DNA of 64,000 bases from Pedobacter ginsenosidimutans (GTDB lineage Bacteria; Bacteroidota; Bacteroidia; Sphingobacteriales; Sphingobacteriaceae): assembly GCF_001442625.1 (NCBI RefSeq), contig NZ_LMZQ01000007.1, positions 186,001 to 250,000 on the forward strand, given 5' to 3'. Below the pieces are notes generated by a model. The model was not told where the DNA came from and did no database searches. It worked only from the letters and a program-made list of their open reading frames with translations. The translations under genes and the position numbers were made by a program. Positions 36,209 through 46,179 of this stretch are shown piece after piece; within the stretch, counting starts at the first letter, position 1; the number at the start of each line of letters is the position of its first letter.

Positions 36209-37288
36209 TTATTTGTTATTGAGTTTTTTAATCAGGTTAACCTCATCCAGGCGGTATGGGGTGCCATCGGGCTGAAAAATTTCGTGAAACCACTCAATCG
36301 GATCAGATCCATCGGCAAGCGGGGTATCCCAGGCATATTTGGTGTTGGTTTTACCCGCAGCAAAACCCCAGTTAATGGCACCCACATTTTCGCTTTTTAG
36401 CATGGGCAAAATGTTAGCGAAACGGCTGTTGCGCGATCTGGCCATATATTCGGTGCAGATTAGCGGCCGGCCGCTGGCTTTTAACAGATCGATGGTTCTT
36501 TGGTGCCAGTCTGGTGCCTCATAGTTATGATAGGTTACAATATCTGAGTTGGCCAGCTGTATTTCGTTAAGCTTTTCGAAACCCCAGCTCCACAATCCGA
36601 TAGAAATCGGCTGATCGGGATTAACCGACCTTGCCCAGCTAATGGTTTTGGTTAACAAAGGTATGGTGGCTTCTAACTTTCCGCTATTTCCGGGTTCATT
36701 GTACAAATCCCATAACAGAATCCTTTTATCATGTGCAAAATGGGTAAGTACATCCTTTACATATTTTTCGAGTTCAGGGAAATTGGCTTCTTCTTTAAAA
36801 GCAGGATCTCCGGGATCTTGCAACCAGCCCGAATTGTGAATACCCGTTTTAGGCTCGGGCTGTTTACCAATGGCCGAAGTTTTATTCCAGCAATCGTCGA
36901 AAAAAACAAACATTGGTTTAATACCATGTTTTTGAGTAATGGTTAAAAATTGATCCATTCTCTTTTTAAAACCTTCAGGATCCTGACTCCAGGCTTTGCT
37001 GAACAAGAATACGCGCAGCGTGTTAAAACCGATTCCTTCAGCCCAGCCCAGTTCTTTATCGATCAGATCGGGTGAAAAAGTATCGGCCTGCCACATTTCC
37101 AACTGATTAATGGCATTGGAAGGAATGTAGTTGGCACCTGTTAACCATTTATGTTCTTGGTACCAGGCATTGGCTTTTTCTATCGACCAAACCTTTGCAG
37201 GCTCAGTGCTTTTTTTTGTTTTTTGCGCAAAACCCAGGCTAATGTTAAAGCTCAAGACAGCAAGTAGCGCGTAGTTTTTTAAATTCAT
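36209..37288 (-). CDS. GH5-like clan-A glycoside hydrolase
   Basis: 359 residues with signal peptide NYALLAVLSFNISLGFAQ (cleavage near 21). The mature enzyme is a TIM barrel: HKWLTGANYIPSNAI, GFNTLRVFLF, HGIKPMFVFFDDCW, then ILLWDLYNEPG with Glu198 as acid/base and LICTEYMA with Glu280 as nucleophile. SDIVTYHNYEAPDWHQ lies between them. This layout fits retaining clan-A enzymes such as GH5-like cellulase or mannanase; databases often call these Bacteroidota proteins xylanase, without proof. It is part of the minus-strand PUL. Substrate remains open: beta-mannan, xylan or a similar hemicellulose. Confidence 0.82.
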   Translation of the reverse strand: MNLKNYALLAVLSFNISLGFAQKTKKSTEPAKVWSIEKANAWYQEHKWLTGANYIPSNAINQLEMWQADTFSPDLIDKELGWAEGIGFNTLRVFLFSKAWSQDPEGFKKRMDQFLTITQKHGIKPMFVFFDDCWNKTSAIGKQPEPKTGIHNSGWLQDPGDPAFKEEANFPELEKYVKDVLTHFAHDKRILLWDLYNEPGNSGKLEATIPLLTKTISWARSVNPDQPISIGLWSWGFEKLNEIQLANSDIVTYHNYEAPDWHQRTIDLLKASGRPLICTEYMARSRNSRFANILPMLKSENVGAINWGFAAGKTNTKYAWDTPLADGSDPIEWFHEIFQPDGTPYRLDEVNLIKKLNNK

Positions 37289-37305
37289 ATCGGTATATAT
37301 CTGAT

Positions 37306-38346
37306 TTAGTTTTTATTTTGGTTTGATGGTGATGTTAAGTTCAGCCCTGCTTTTACCGGGGTTCCAAAATTTGGTGTCCCATCGTTATTCCAGCTGAACT
37401 TTTGGGCCCGGGGCGAGCGGAAACCTCCGCAGCCCTGGCCCGGTTTATCATTGGCGTGATATAGGATCCAATCTTCTTTTCCATCCGGCGATTTAAAAAA
37501 TGAGTTATGGCCTGGCGCATAAACGCCGTCTTTTGGCGATTGCTGAAAAACAGGTTGATCGGATTTTGTCCAGGAAGCAGGGTCGAGCAGATTGCTTTTA
37601 GCCGAAGCTGAAAGCATACCCAGGGCATAAAAATCTGTCCAACAGCCACTCGCCGAATAAATGACAAATATTTTATCGCCATGCGGCAAAAACTGAGGCC
37701 CTTCGTTTACATCCACGTGTGCTCCTCCACCAAGGTCCCCGATTTTTTCCCAGCTAAATTTGGGTGTAGAAATCTTTACCCGTTTACCCTCCACTGTCCA
37801 GGGGTTTTTAAGTTTGGCAATGAAAATTTCCTGCCTGCCGTTTTCATCTCCCTCCCATCCAGACCAGATCATATACAACTGGCCTTTAAAATCGATCACA
37901 TCTCCATCAATGGCCCATTTATCAGTCGGATCGGTAATTTTGCCTTTAAATACCCATTCGCCTTTCATCGGATCGGCAGAAGCATTTTCTAAAACATACA
38001 TGCGATGGTTTTCGTTTTTCCCATCATCGGCTGCAAAATAAGCGTACCATTTGCCCCTTAAAAACATCACTTCCGGCGCCCAGATTTCTTTGCTGCACTT
38101 GGTTCCTGCAGGTGCACGCCAAATGGTTTTCCGCTCGGCATCTTTTAAACCATCCAGGGTTTTGGTTTTCCAAAGATCTACACGGTTTCCGGTAGTATGG
38201 GTATAGTAATAATAACCATCTTTATAAAAGCTATATGGATCGGCACCCGATGGCAATAAAGGATTGGTAAATGTTTGTGCATATAAACCTGTTACGTGTA
38301 ACAGGCACAATGCGACAAACAGATATCTTATTTTCAACGCATTCAT
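37306..38346 (-). CDS. glycoside hydrolase family 43
   Basis: 346 residues with signal peptide IRYLFVALCLLHVTGLYAQ. The five-bladed propeller fold has its catalytic triad visible: Asp36 in SGADPYSF (base), Asp147 in WAIDGDVID (pKa modulator) and Glu215 in VNEGPQF (acid). KEIWAPEVMFLRGKWYAYF is the characteristic strand. GH43 enzymes are inverting alpha-L-arabinofuranosidases, arabinanases or beta-xylosidases. The gene lies 17 bases upstream of the GH5-like gene and in the same transcript direction. Together with the second GH43 it suggests an arabinose-containing plant polysaccharide. Confidence 0.88.
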   Translation of the reverse strand: MNALKIRYLFVALCLLHVTGLYAQTFTNPLLPSGADPYSFYKDGYYYYTHTTGNRVDLWKTKTLDGLKDAERKTIWRAPAGTKCSKEIWAPEVMFLRGKWYAYFAADDGKNENHRMYVLENASADPMKGEWVFKGKITDPTDKWAIDGDVIDFKGQLYMIWSGWEGDENGRQEIFIAKLKNPWTVEGKRVKISTPKFSWEKIGDLGGGAHVDVNEGPQFLPHGDKIFVIYSASGCWTDFYALGMLSASAKSNLLDPASWTKSDQPVFQQSPKDGVYAPGHNSFFKSPDGKEDWILYHANDKPGQGCGGFRSPRAQKFSWNNDGTPNFGTPVKAGLNLTSPSNQNKN

Positions 38347-38463
38347 TTTTAAATATTTACGTATTTTTATGTTTTTTGATCAACGGTATTCGTTAATCTT
38401 TAAAAAAAGCAATTTCTTTTTTTAAACCGGCCTATTTTTATCTCAATATTTCTACAAATGCAA

Positions 38464-39441
38464 TCAATTAATCCTTGCTGCACTTTGCATTAAAAACCGA
38501 AAACTTTCAGCGTCGATCTGCATGCGAAAATGCCCATTTTTGTCTTTTATAAAGGCCGCTTTGATTATAGCCGTAGCTCTTGGCGATACTTTATGATTTG
38601 AATGATGGGTATGGAAAACATATTGTAATGCTCCGTTTTTATCCATAAAGAAATCGCCATGCCCGGTGCCGTTTATTTTCAATACCTTTTTACTGATAAT
38701 CGGGTTGCCCTGATACTTTATCCATGGTCCGGTAGCTGAGCTTGAAGTAGCATAACCCACGGCATAATCAGGATTTCTGAAATCATTAGCCGAATAAAAA
38801 AGATAGTAAAGATTTTCTTTTTTGATTACCGTTGGTCCTTCGGTTACCGGCCAATCGGTTTTCGCTGTATTTTCCCAGGGTGCTGTTCCCGATAAACAAA
38901 ATTTTGTTGTTTCAGGGATTACATCAGAAAAATCATCTTTCAGTTCTGTTACAAAAATCCTGTTGCCATGATCGAGCTTTACATGGTAGAGGTAGTTTTT
39001 TCCATCTGTATCGGTAAATACAAAGGGATCGATCTGCTTGCCTGTGCCTGATATTGCTTTTAATTCTTCCTGCACAAAGGGCCCTGCCGGGCTATTACTA
39101 TGCGCAATGGCAATCTGCTCATCTGCAGTATAGGCCATAAAATAGGTTTTGCCTCTTTTAAATATCTGCGGTGCCCAAAAACCCTTGTTCCCAAAGGCAT
39201 CGCCTTTTTTTAATGCAAATCCCTTATTCTTTCCGGTCGGCTTAGTCCAGTTTTTAAGGTCGCTGGAAGTATAAACCAGAAAACCTTCATCGCCACTGGT
39301 ACCATATAAATAATAGACACCGCCATCTAAAAAAATCGTTGGATCGGCCAGGTAAATGGTATCGTTTAATTGCTTAGCAAATGCGTTTTTACCAATAGAA
39401 AATACGAAGAAGCATAAAAAAAAGGCAAAAAGATATTTCAT
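38464..39441 (-). CDS. glycoside hydrolase family 43 (second copy)
   Basis: 325 residues with an N-terminal signal segment (YLFAFFLCFFVFSIGKNAFA). Catalytic residues in propeller order: Asp33 in YLADPTIF, Asp138 in KQIDPFVF and Glu201 in VTEGPTV. GFWAPQIFKRGKTYFMAY is the usual inner strand. It is not a close copy of the other GH43 (different loops and length), so it probably has another linkage specificity. It sits between that gene and the DUF3823 gene, with REP-like copies C and D just upstream. Likely an arabinofuranosidase or xylosidase in the periplasm. Confidence 0.88.
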   Translation of the reverse strand: MKYLFAFFLCFFVFSIGKNAFAKQLNDTIYLADPTIFLDGGVYYLYGTSGDEGFLVYTSSDLKNWTKPTGKNKGFALKKGDAFGNKGFWAPQIFKRGKTYFMAYTADEQIAIAHSNSPAGPFVQEELKAISGTGKQIDPFVFTDTDGKNYLYHVKLDHGNRIFVTELKDDFSDVIPETTKFCLSGTAPWENTAKTDWPVTEGPTVIKKENLYYLFYSANDFRNPDYAVGYATSSSATGPWIKYQGNPIISKKVLKINGTGHGDFFMDKNGALQYVFHTHHSNHKVSPRATAIIKAAFIKDKNGHFRMQIDAESFRFLMQSAARIN

Positions 39442-39493
39442 ATAATGATGATTTGCTAAGGGTAATACTTTAGGATGTGTAATGTGTTAAGAT

Positions 39494-39582
39494 CGTCATT
39501 TCGACCGTAGTGGAGAAATCTTTTATGCAATAAACACAGTTCAAAGATTTCTCCATTTCACTGCGTTCCAGTCGAAATGACG
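39494..39582. repeat. REP-like palindromic element, copy C
   Basis: Outer termini CGTCATTTCGACCG and GTCGAAATGACG are inverted. Inner arms GGAGAAATCTTT and AAAGATTTCTCC form a second stem, giving a long near-complete hairpin. It lies between the GH43 and DUF3823 genes. Confidence 0.7.
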
Positions 39583-39596
39583 CGTGATTTTAAAGC

Positions 39597-39635
39597 TGTC
39601 ATCCTGTCCAAAGGACTCCTGTGGACAACGTGACA
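39597..39635. repeat. REP-like element, short copy D
   Basis: TGTCATCCTGTCC at one end and TGACA at the other frame CCAAAGGACTCCTGTGG, the same words as the right part of copy A but on the other strand. It begins 15 bases after copy C. Confidence 0.55.
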
Positions 39636-39674
39636 AATTCCATTTAGATTTACCTTCTAAAACACCTTCCCTGG

Positions 39675-40376
39675 TTAAAAACTTATTTTAGTAACAGGCG
39701 TAAAAATCAGGTCGTCTACGCCTGCAATTTTAACCCCTATCCTGGCAAAAACATAATTTTGTGCAGGTACAATTGTAGGGATACTTACACTCATATTTAA
39801 GTTATTCAGGTCGGCAAGGGCTGCACCTCTAAGTTCTTGTACCCCGATATTATTACCTCCATCTATAAACTGTGTTTTGTTGATGTAGAGTGATACACTT
39901 TCTATATCTTTTGCATTGGCATCAGTAATGATTTTTTCCAGTTTGCAGAATCCGTTCACTTTTCCAGATGCAGCGGTTAAACTAGCGTTGCGGATCATAT
40001 AATATGGCATTACCTCAATGTCCATCACCTTGTTACCGCTAATATTTACCGCTATGGTATCTTGTTTACCGGCGGCATTCTTTTTCCACAAAAACGGACC
40101 CTGGTTTGGGGAGAAAACCAGTTTATAGTTGCCATCAAATAACTTAGCCGAATAATTGCCATCCTGGTTAACGTTTACATTTAGTGCGGAGTAATTGCCA
40201 AAGCCAGATTGCCAGAGCTCGAAATTTACCTGGCCGTACTGTACATTGATTGCTTCGCCCTTATATACGATCCTTCCTGTAAAATCGGCTGCAGGTGCTT
40301 CGTAGTTATCCTTTTTACAAGCGGAGAATAACACGGCTATAATTGCCCCTATGATGAAATAAAATCTATTTTTCAT
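39675..40376 (-). CDS. DUF3823 lipoprotein (SusE-position surface glycan-binding candidate)
   Basis: 233 residues. FIIGAIIAVLFSACKKDNY contains the lipobox FSAC. Mature sequence FTGRIVYKGEAINVQYGQVN followed by FELWQSGFG and DGNYKLVFSPNQGPFLW is the DUF3823 signature, a carboxypeptidase-regulatory-like fold plus a beta domain. These proteins sit directly after SusD in many Bacteroidota PULs and are thought to bind glycan at the surface. Here too the gene follows SusD by 12 bases on the minus strand. Role by position: outer-membrane surface component helping capture of the substrate. Confidence 0.85.
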   Translation of the reverse strand: MKNRFYFIIGAIIAVLFSACKKDNYEAPAADFTGRIVYKGEAINVQYGQVNFELWQSGFGNYSALNVNVNQDGNYSAKLFDGNYKLVFSPNQGPFLWKKNAAGKQDTIAVNISGNKVMDIEVMPYYMIRNASLTAASGKVNGFCKLEKIITDANAKDIESVSLYINKTQFIDGGNNIGVQELRGAALADLNNLNMSVSIPTIVPAQNYVFARIGVKIAGVDDLIFTPVTKISF

Positions 40377-40388
40377 GTCTGTATCTGA

Positions 40389-42311
40389 TTATTGATTAGG
40401 GTTTCTGATAATTTTCGGGTTGCCATTAAGTACGTCCTGCCCGATTGAAGAGTAGTAATTGCCGATACGGAAGCGGTGCGCTGCAGTTACACGGCTGGGT
40501 TTAATCACTTTAAAAATATACTTCAGGTGATTGGCATTACCCGGGTTATAGTATTTATATGGCCACAAACCAAACACCTGTGTACTGGTACGTGTTGCGC
40601 TACCGATATTGCTGGCATTGGTAAAATCAGCAACCGACATATTGTTGCCATTCCATACTTTATCGGCCAGTCTCCAACGTTTCATATCCCAAAGCTGATG
40701 TCCTTCAAAGGCAAATTCTACTTTACGTTCGTGTACGATACGATCGAAAGTAATATTGGCCGGGCTCAGTGCTGTGGTTAATCCTGCACGGTCTCTTACC
40801 GGTTTAATATAGTTGGCTGCAGCAGCTGCATCGCCCAATTCAAAAGCGGCTTCGGCAGCATTTAACAATACCTCGGCATAACGGTAACGGATCCACCATA
40901 CATCACTTCGGGTACCAATCTGGCCTGAACCTGTAGCAGGATCTAAATATTTACGAACATAAAAACCAGATTGTGCGCTGAATTCAAGCCCATCAACAGG
41001 ACCATCACCACCCACTACCTGCACCGAACCTGGGTTACCGGGAAGTACATTGCTTTTACTCTGCGCAAAATTGTCGCCCGTTACAATTGTACCATTGGCT
41101 AATTGATAGCCCGCCCATATATCAACTGTTTTACCTTTAAACTGTGTTCCGGGAAGAATTACAGTACCGGCTAAACGCGCATCACGGTCAGCAAAAATAT
41201 CGGTGATATTGGTATAATAAACCGGGTTTCCGCTGCCATCAACCGAAGCTAAGGAGGCATAGGTATTATCTAGCTTTTCGAAAGACTGCACAAGATTTAA
41301 CGAAGGGTTTAACCTTCCACCCTGTGCTTCCTCGGCAGAAGAGCGCGGTTGGTTATCGATTGTAAAACCATGCACTTTATTGGTTTTCAATTTAAAATCT
41401 TTAGCAAATATCACTTCCGGGTTGCTGCCTTTATCGGTAAAAAGGGCTGCAAAATTATCAGATAGATTGGGGTTCTTTTTGTAAAGCGAATATTTACCGC
41501 CATCGATAATTTCTTTTGCGGCATTTAAAGCTTTGGTAAAATAACCGTTAGCCATTGCAGCAGAAATGCCTACCTCTCCACCCGGAAGGGTTAATTGGGC
41601 ATTGCTATATTTTGCAATAGAACCTGCATAAAGTGCCGCTCTCGATTCCATGGCCAGGGCCGCAGCTTTTGTAGCCCTGCTCTGTATGGTTGCATTATCC
41701 GGAAGTATGGTTTTAACGGCTTCCAGTTCAGCAATCACAAAATCGTAAACTTCAGATTCCTTTGCCCTTGGGTATTGCAGGTAACTTGGATCTCCGCTAT
41801 AATCATAAGCCAAGGGAACAGTAATCAGCGGAACACCGCCCATTCTTTTTACCATCTCGAAGTATACACCAGCCCTGATAAAACGCGCCTCAGCTAAAAA
41901 ACGGTCGCGGTCTTCGGCTTTTAAAGCTGTCGCTTCCTGCCCGCGTTTAATAAACAGGTTCAGGTCGTTTACCAGCCTGTAAACACCTATATCCCAGTAT
42001 CTCCATGCATCGTATCCGTATTCTAAATTCTGGTGGCGAAAATAATCACCGCTGGCGGAGGCAAAACCCTCATCAAAATCGGCAAATAACCACCATGATT
42101 CGATACGTTGAAAATCAGGGAAACGATCGTACAGATCGCCAACCACGGTAAGTACCAGGTTAGGGTCTTTCCACACTGCATCAATCGGCAGGGTACTGGT
42201 AGGTTGTTTATCCAAAAACTCGGAATCTTTTTTACACGACTGCGCAAAACTTAAACATGCAATGGCAGCAAATGTGTATATGTATTTTTTCATTTGATTA
42301 GTCTTTTTCAT
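40389..42311 (-). CDS. SusD/RagB family nutrient-binding outer membrane lipoprotein
   Basis: About 640 residues from ATG 42311 (an alternative ATG lies at 42293). IYTFAAIACLSFAQSCKKD gives the lipobox AQSC. SusD features: EFLDKQPTSTLPIDAVW at the start, AEARFIRAGVYFEMVKRMGG near residue 155, and the C-terminal RYAEVLLNAAEAAFELGD and ERKVEFAFEGHQLWDMKRW. The start overlaps the SusC stop region, so both are translated together. It forms the lid on the SusC barrel and binds oligosaccharides. Long for the family (usual 500-600), owing to inserted loops. Substrate is unknown but fits the adjacent hydrolases. Confidence 0.93.
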   Translation of the reverse strand: MKKTNQMKKYIYTFAAIACLSFAQSCKKDSEFLDKQPTSTLPIDAVWKDPNLVLTVVGDLYDRFPDFQRIESWWLFADFDEGFASASGDYFRHQNLEYGYDAWRYWDIGVYRLVNDLNLFIKRGQEATALKAEDRDRFLAEARFIRAGVYFEMVKRMGGVPLITVPLAYDYSGDPSYLQYPRAKESEVYDFVIAELEAVKTILPDNATIQSRATKAAALAMESRAALYAGSIAKYSNAQLTLPGGEVGISAAMANGYFTKALNAAKEIIDGGKYSLYKKNPNLSDNFAALFTDKGSNPEVIFAKDFKLKTNKVHGFTIDNQPRSSAEEAQGGRLNPSLNLVQSFEKLDNTYASLASVDGSGNPVYYTNITDIFADRDARLAGTVILPGTQFKGKTVDIWAGYQLANGTIVTGDNFAQSKSNVLPGNPGSVQVVGGDGPVDGLEFSAQSGFYVRKYLDPATGSGQIGTRSDVWWIRYRYAEVLLNAAEAAFELGDAAAAANYIKPVRDRAGLTTALSPANITFDRIVHERKVEFAFEGHQLWDMKRWRLADKVWNGNNMSVADFTNASNIGSATRTSTQVFGLWPYKYYNPGNANHLKYIFKVIKPSRVTAAHRFRIGNYYSSIGQDVLNGNPKIIRNPNQ

Positions 42312-42312
42312 G

Positions 42313-45300
42313 TTATAGCGATAATTTAAGACCGATGTTAAAGAACTTATTCTGTGGATATTGCAGTCCATTATCGTCTGCAATTTCTGGGTCTACACCA
42401 TATTCTTTCAGGTTATCGATGGAGAACAGGTTATATCCGTTTACATATACCCTTGCATTCTGGATCTTGATTTTTTCTGCCCATCTTTTTGGCAAGGTAT
42501 AACCAATTTCAAGTGTACGTGCCCTTAAGTACCTAACGTTGTGCAACCAGAAAGTCGAGTTTCTGGTATTGTTGCTATGGTCGCGATCGTTAAAACGGAT
42601 TGCAGGATATTTACCGGCCACCCATGGGCTGTTCAGGTCGTAAAGATTAGTACGGTGCCAACTGTCATCCGCAAAATTCTGTAGCAAGGCACCTCCGTTC
42701 TGGAATGCCCAGCGCTGCTCCCAGTTCTGGTTCCATGAATACATGGCACCACCAGAAAAATCGGCGGTAAAATCGAAGTTTTTATAAGAGCCCCCGATGG
42801 TGAAACCAAAGCCGACGTTCGGCTGCCCCGCCGTGGTATAACCAATGGGCCTTTCATCTAAACCATCAATAATACCATCGCCATTCTGATCTTTGTAAAT
42901 TAAATCGCCAGGCAATAAAGAGCGGTTTCCTTTTCCATCGATGTTCACTTTGTAATTATTGATTTCATCGATACTCTGAAACTGACCGGTTACTTCATAA
43001 CCCCAAAAAATATCGGCATATCTATCCGTACCATTACTTCTGTAATTCTCCCATGAGTTGCCAAAACGTGGCTTATATCTTTCTAAAAGCTTCTTTCTGC
43101 TAATGGAAATGTTTCCACCAACATTGTAGTTAAACTCACCGATTTTATCTCTGTAGTTTAAAGAGAATTCACCTCCAAACTGTGCATCGCTCTCCAGGTT
43201 TTCAACATTTAAAGGATATCCTAGTTCAATCGGAACAATTACGTCGTTTTTAATGGCCGGTAAACCAGAACGTTTTCTATAAAAATAATCTGCCGTTCCC
43301 GAGAGTTTACTGCCGAACATCGTAAAATCAAGACCGATATCGGTAATTTTGCTTTTAAACCAGCTCAGGTTATTGATAATAGGACCTTTATCCCTCGAAG
43401 TAGTAATATTTTTTCCATCCAATATCACACTGCCCTGATTGTAGTTATAACCCGGGATATAGGCAAAAGGATCGATACCCACATCATCATCCCCTAATAC
43501 CCCATAAGAAGCACGAAGTTTCAGATCATTTAAAACATTGCTTTCACCCAAAAGCGACTTCATAAATTTCTCTTGCGTAATTCTCCATCCAATAGATGCC
43601 GAAGGGAAATAACCTACACGTCTATCTGGCGCAAATTTCCAAGAGGCATCTCTACGACCGGAAAGCTCCAGGTAATATTTATTGTCGTAGTTATAATTTA
43701 ACCTACCCACATAACCGATACGGGCCTGCTCTTCCTGTATATCAGCAAAATCCTGCCCATCCATATCGGCAAACTGCAGCACAGGTAAAATATTAGTTTG
43801 TGGTACAGCGTGTTGAAAGGTATAAGTTCTAAAACGATCCAAGCGCTCGGCTACCAATACCCCACCAACGGTATGTTTGCCAAAAGTGCGGTTATAATTG
43901 GCCTGAAGCTGATAGGTATTGGTGTATACTTTTTCGTTTCTACGCTCTCTATATGGATTTGAACTGCCTACTTTTTGTTCGTAAATACCCGTTTCCGGAT
44001 GGTAGGTATATACATTGTATGTATACTCATGCCCGTTGATTACATTATCGGCAATGTAATAAGAATATAAGCCTTTTATTTCCAAACCTTTGATAGGCGT
44101 TTCGTAAGAGGCTGATAAATTGGTCTGTAAAACCCTCCAGTCTGATTTCCAGTAACCGCTTAAAGCTTTACTCTGCACAGCGAACTGCTCTGTATTGTGC
44201 CCGATATCGTTCGGGTAATTCGGATTGCCATTGGCATAAGCCTGTTCGGTAGGCCTGTTTCTCAATAAGGCAAAACGGGCAGCCCAGTAATCATCTCCCC
44301 CCGGTACGCCTGGCTGATCGCGGCTTTCTATACGGCCATTGATGAGCATCCCCACTTTAAAACGGTCGGTTATTTTAGCTTCAATATTACTCTGAATATT
44401 GGTCCGGTTAAAATCGAATTCTCTTGCTTTTCCATATACGCCCTTCTGATCTAAACGGGTAGCAGAAAAGTAATAGTTTACCCGGTCACTTCCACCCGAA
44501 GCACTTAGGTTAACTGAAGTTTGGGGTGCATTAGGCGCAATGATAATGTCTTTCCAGTTCTGGCTTTGGTAGCCATATTCTGTTCCTGCTTTCCATTTAT
44601 CGAGTTCGGCCTGGGTAATACTGGTTGCGCCGTTCTGGTTCATTTCTGCAGTAGCCTGCCCCACTTTCCATTGGTAAGCATCGGTAGTTTCCGGGAAACG
44701 CACCCAGTTCTGCCAGCCCGTGTAAGCATCAACGCTAAAGGTATTGCGGGTACTGTTTTTTCCTCTTTTAGTGGTAACCAAAATTACACCGTTTGATGCC
44801 CTGCTACCATAAATAGCAGCCGATGCATCTTTAAGCACACTGATACTTTCGATATCGTTAGGTGAAATATTATTAAACTGGCCAGCATCCTGTTGAATAC
44901 CATCTATAACATAAAGCGGGTTCCCCATGTTACGGATCTGGATATTCGCGCTCGCACCAGGCCTTCCGTCAGGCATTCTGAAAGATACACCTGGTAGCTT
45001 TCCGGCCAGGCCTGTACTTACCGTAGAACCACCGTGCACTTTTTCGAGGTCTTTGCTGCTGATTGATGAAATGGCGCCCGTAATGGCTTCCTTTTTCTGC
45101 GTGTTGTAGCCCACCACAATAACCTCTGACAGATCGTTATTAGAAGGCTTAAGGCTAACATTTATTTGCGTACGACCAGCCAATGCAACTTCCTGATTGG
45201 CGTATCCCACATAAATAAAGATCAGGGTAGCATTTTTATCGCTTACCTGAATTTTGAATTTTCCATTGCCATCTGTAGTTACTCCTGTGTTGGTACCCTT

Positions 45301-45516
45301 AACTTTAATACTGGCACCAACTACCGTTTCTCCTTTTTCGTCGGTTACTGTTCCGGTAACAGCTGTTTGCTCCTGGGCACTGAGCTGAAAGGAAAGTAAG
45401 ATTAAGGTGATGGAAGTAAAAATAGCGGAGAGGACTTTACGCTTCAGAAACATTTTTTGAAGCGGGTACCAATCCAGGCAGACAAAACCGCCATAAGAGA
45501 ATAAACTTCTTTTCAT
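42313..45516 (-). CDS. SusC/RagA family TonB-dependent receptor
   Basis: 1067 residues. The N-terminus contains a signal segment (AIFTSITLILLSFQLSAQEQ), a CarboxypepD-regulatory-like domain (VTGTVTDEKGETVVGASIKV), then the TonB plug (IVVGYNTQKKEAITGAISSI, GVSFRMPDGRPGASANIQIR, NPLYVIDGIQQDAG, SVLKDASAAIYGSRASNGVI). The rest is a 22-strand barrel that ends in KFFNIGLKLSL. It imports oligosaccharides across the outer membrane with energy from TonB/ExbBD. Start: the first ATG (45516) is used; an internal ATG at 45453 is equally possible. It is the first gene of the minus-strand PUL and faces the divergent sensor kinase. Confidence 0.94.
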   Translation of the reverse strand: MKRSLFSYGGFVCLDWYPLQKMFLKRKVLSAIFTSITLILLSFQLSAQEQTAVTGTVTDEKGETVVGASIKVKGTNTGVTTDGNGKFKIQVSDKNATLIFIYVGYANQEVALAGRTQINVSLKPSNNDLSEVIVVGYNTQKKEAITGAISSISSKDLEKVHGGSTVSTGLAGKLPGVSFRMPDGRPGASANIQIRNMGNPLYVIDGIQQDAGQFNNISPNDIESISVLKDASAAIYGSRASNGVILVTTKRGKNSTRNTFSVDAYTGWQNWVRFPETTDAYQWKVGQATAEMNQNGATSITQAELDKWKAGTEYGYQSQNWKDIIIAPNAPQTSVNLSASGGSDRVNYYFSATRLDQKGVYGKAREFDFNRTNIQSNIEAKITDRFKVGMLINGRIESRDQPGVPGGDDYWAARFALLRNRPTEQAYANGNPNYPNDIGHNTEQFAVQSKALSGYWKSDWRVLQTNLSASYETPIKGLEIKGLYSYYIADNVINGHEYTYNVYTYHPETGIYEQKVGSSNPYRERRNEKVYTNTYQLQANYNRTFGKHTVGGVLVAERLDRFRTYTFQHAVPQTNILPVLQFADMDGQDFADIQEEQARIGYVGRLNYNYDNKYYLELSGRRDASWKFAPDRRVGYFPSASIGWRITQEKFMKSLLGESNVLNDLKLRASYGVLGDDDVGIDPFAYIPGYNYNQGSVILDGKNITTSRDKGPIINNLSWFKSKITDIGLDFTMFGSKLSGTADYFYRKRSGLPAIKNDVIVPIELGYPLNVENLESDAQFGGEFSLNYRDKIGEFNYNVGGNISISRKKLLERYKPRFGNSWENYRSNGTDRYADIFWGYEVTGQFQSIDEINNYKVNIDGKGNRSLLPGDLIYKDQNGDGIIDGLDERPIGYTTAGQPNVGFGFTIGGSYKNFDFTADFSGGAMYSWNQNWEQRWAFQNGGALLQNFADDSWHRTNLYDLNSPWVAGKYPAIRFNDRDHSNNTRNSTFWLHNVRYLRARTLEIGYTLPKRWAEKIKIQNARVYVNGYNLFSIDNLKEYGVDPEIADDNGLQYPQNKFFNIGLKLSL

Positions 45517-46179
45517 ATTAGGTTAGGGATTTGGTTAGTTAAAGAGCTAAATGGATTTAGTTCTATTTAATTCTTATCCAAAGATTCGGTTTTTAGCTTT
45601 TCGGAGGGATACGCATTTGTATCAATCTTTCTTCATTTTGTCTCGATTTGTGTTTAAGGAGTCTGTTTAGCCACGGAGACTCAGAAACACAGAAAATGCC
45701 GTTCAATGCGTCATCCTGAGTTCAGCTCAGGATCTTAAGCAACAGTTTTTTGGAAATGAGGGGCTGGCACATTTCGGTTAGGAAAGCCCTGCTATCTCTT
45801 CAAGTCCTCACTCATGCTTCGCTCCGGGCTTTACGTTCTATCAGGTTTATTTAACAAAGGCCTGTAGCGCTATTGAAATCAGCCTCGCCGGTTTTTTGCG
45901 TTAGGGATTGTAAGGGTTCAGTACCGATCCTTCATCGGTACCGGAGCGAAGCGCAGCCCTGAAAAGCCCGACCTTTGCGCAGCTTAGGTAACGCCCAGAT
46001 TAGTTTGCAATTGGCAGTTAACAGTTTTCAGGTTTATAAAATTTGAGTTTCTTAAATCTTTAAGGCTTTCCCAAATAAAATGGAATCTGTCTCAATCTTT
46101 CTACGTATCCGCTCAAATTCAATTTAGCCTGAAAGCAAAACATTTCTTTAATATATTTGATGCAGCTGACCAAGATATC
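45517..46179. other. intergenic regulatory region between PUL and sensor kinase
   Basis: 663 bases without a supportable gene. A short inverted pair CGTCATCCTGAG/CTCAGGATC lies near 45709-45735, matching the REP-family words. Two opposite words, GCTTCGCTCCGGGCT near 45827 and GGAGCGAAGCGCAGCCC near 45942, form an inverted pair over about 130 bases. It should contain the promoters of both divergent transcripts; only one -7 box is recognisable, at 46152. Confidence 0.5.
46152..46159 (+). promoter_or_regulatory. candidate -7 promoter box before the sensor kinase
   Basis: TATATTTG fits TAnnTTTG and lies 21 bases before the TTG start at 46180. No -33 element is clear. If used, the leader is short. 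Confidence 0.38.

Noticed and set aside
42633-45399. Several ORFs of 60-91 codons on either strand within the SusC gene
   Set aside because: They are shadow frames of the receptor gene and have no independent start signals or family motifs.
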